DNA of 64,000 nt from Argentina anserina (taxonomy: Eukaryota > Streptophyta > Magnoliopsida > Rosales > Rosaceae). Below are positions 62,341 to 64,000 of this stretch, one piece after another; position 1 is the stretch's first letter; each line of letters opens with the position of its first letter. The notes beneath the pieces are model-generated. The model worked only from the letters and a program-made list of their open reading frames with translations. It was not told where the DNA came from and searched no databases. A program made the position numbers and the translations under genes. The stretch covers positions 26,040,001 through 26,104,000 of the forward strand of contig NC_065877.1 in NCBI RefSeq assembly GCF_933775445.1, in the 5' to 3' direction.

Positions 62341-62520
62341 TTACCGAATATTTGTTTTGATTAATGTGATTTTAGGTTTATATTATATGTTTCTCTTTTG
62401 TAGTGTTATATATGTATATATAATCATCTATGTTTATATGTATGTTTCAAATAAGTTTGCTAAAACAAACACACACATATATATACAAGCGGATGTGTAA
62501 TTACTAAATCCGCCTCAATA

Positions 62521-64000
62521 TGAAACAACTATATGAAGGAAACTTCTCAAGATCGATCGACACCAGTCGATATGATTGATATGTATATATAGTCACCTTG
62601 TCAAAATTTCATCCAATTCGGACCTCGTTTAACCGTCGGAATTTTCGGTAAACCGAAAACAACACTAATATACCCTAAGAGAGGACCCATTACCAAGATA
62701 CGAATGAGAAAAGTTGTTTACATATTTGAAGTCACATAATTTTTGTCATCGATCGTGCGTGGTCGAAACAAGGAAACTCATTTGGCAAAGTCCCGGTCAA
62801 TGGGGGTTTTATTATGTGAAAACGCATGTTTTTTTTGGTTGACCGTTGGTACGGACGGTCAAACCATGTTCAAAACGGATGAAATTTTTACGGGTTCCCT
62901 AAATATATATACCGATCACATCTACTGGTGTCGATTGACCATATTTCAAACTGGAGTTGTTGATCGCTGAAGTGTTCACTAATGTACCATAACCTTTATA
63001 GTAGGGTTATAATAAGACTATCACATTATGAAGCGACTATATGAAGGAAACTTATCGGAATTGATCGACATCATCCGATGTGATCAGTATATATATTTAG
63101 TGACCATTTTAAAATTTCATCCAATTCGGACCTCGTTTGACCGTCGGAATTTCCGGTAAACCGAAAACAACACTAATATACCCTAAGGGATGACCCATTA
63201 CCAAGATGCGAATGAGAAAAGTTGTTTACATATTTGAAGTCACATAATTTTTGTCATCGATCGTGCGTGGTCGAAACAAGGAAACTCATTTGGCAAAGCC
63301 CCGGTCAATGGGGTTTTATTATGTGAAAACGCCTCTTTTTTTGGTTAATCGTTAGTATGGACGATCAAACTATGTTCAAAACGGACGAAATTTTTACGGG
63401 TTCCCTAAATATATATACCGATCACATCTACTGGTGTCGATCGACCATATTTCAAACTGGAGTTGTCGATCGCCGAAGTGTCCACTAATGTACCATAACA
63501 TTTTATATTAGGGTTATAATAAAACTATCACATTATGAAGCGACTATATGAAGGAAACTTATCGGAATTGATCGACACCATCCGATGTGATCAGTATATA
63601 TATTTAGTGACCATTTTAAAATTTCATCCAATTCGGACCTCGTTTGACCGTCGGAATTTCCGGTAAACCAAAAACAACACTAATATACCCTAAGGGAGGA
63701 CCCATTACCAATATGCAAATGAGAAAAGTTGTTTACATATTTGAAGTCACATAATTTTTGTCATCGATCGTGCGTGGTCGAAACAAGGAAACTCATTTGG
63801 CAAAGCCCCGGTCAATGGGGTTTTATTATGTGAAAACGCCTCTTTTTTGGTTAATCGTTAGTATGGACGATCAAACTATGTTCAAAATGGATGAAATTTT
63901 TACATGGTCCCTAAATATATATGTTGATCACATCTATTGGTGTCGATCGACAATATTTTGAAACTAGAATTTTTTAAAAATCAAAAAATAAATTTTTTTT
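62521..64000. repeat. Tandem array of about 508-bp units, each a foldback, running off the window
   Basis: Units start at about 62521, 63029 and 63537 (each at TGAARC.ACTATATGAAGG) and are highly similar; the third runs to about 63950 and diverges before the window end. Within a unit, the left arm (GATCGACACCATCCGATGTG, then AATTTCATCCAATTCGGACC, then GTTTGACCGTC) matches the reverse complement of the right arm (GATCGACACCAGTAGATGTG, then AATTTCATCCGTTTTGAACA, then GTTTGACCGTC) over roughly 110 bp. The repeated 67-75-aa frames at 62743 and 63758 are by-products, start at TTG and are not genes. Confidence 0.85.

Noticed and set aside
62743..62970. Repeated 75-aa frame in the tandem array (also 63758-63961)
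   Set aside because: It starts at TTG, changes length between units, and lies in foldback repeat DNA; no family motif.

Overview
This is nuclear DNA from a flowering plant. The genes have many short introns with GT-AG borders, the intergenic DNA is AT-rich, and plant transposons and LTR retroelements are nested in it. The gene set and repeats suggest a eudicot, and Rosaceae (strawberry or rose type) is my best guess, but that is inference and not proven by the sequence. I see no bacterial, organellar or viral gene cluster.

Layout from left to right. (1) 338-5111, minus strand: an MSI4/FVE-type WD40 histone-binding protein; 14 coding exons are visible and the last exon lies off the left edge. 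(2) 8283-16322, plus: a complete RHD3 (atlastin/Sey1-type) ER-shaping GTPase gene with 23 coding exons and 811 aa. (3) 18645-33801: a transposon-rich block. It holds a 5.9-kb hAT element with a broken TTF-type transposase, split by a 2.6-kb solo LTR; a hAT derivative carrying a nested foldback MITE; two further non-autonomous hAT elements with exact 8-bp target duplications; and a hairpin locus. (4) 33802-37771, plus: a HOTHEAD-like GMC oxidoreductase, six exons, 593 aa. (5) 39338-44101, minus: an ALE2-like receptor kinase, ten exons, 874 aa, with HCD where HRD is expected. (6) 44102-49597: gene-free DNA with minisatellites. (7) 49598-56924: a deleted Ty3/gypsy (Athila-like) element on the minus strand. 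It has two nearly identical LTRs, two tRNA-Asp primer-binding sites and a hAT element inserted inside it. (8) 56892-57206, minus: a short secreted-protein gene cut off by the right LTR. (9) 57207-61236: mostly gene-free, with a Tourist-like MITE and a SINE-like retroposon. (10) 61237-62001, plus: an intronless NDR1/HIN1-like (LEA_2) membrane protein. (11) 62145-64000: a hAT terminus followed by a tandem array of about 508-bp units, each of which is itself a foldback.

The genes are independent plant genes, not an operon, and I infer no shared pathway beyond the fact that RHD3, HOTHEAD-like and ALE2-like proteins all belong to families with roles in growth or epidermal surfaces. I found no convincing new gene system. 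The less ordinary items are the foldback tandem array, the chimeric LTR/secreted-protein locus, the recombined LTR element and the non-RD change in the kinase. Exon borders were read by eye from reading frame, splice dinucleotides and remembered family alignments. The reconstructed CDS lengths for RHD3, the GMC oxidoreductase and the kinase are all multiples of three.
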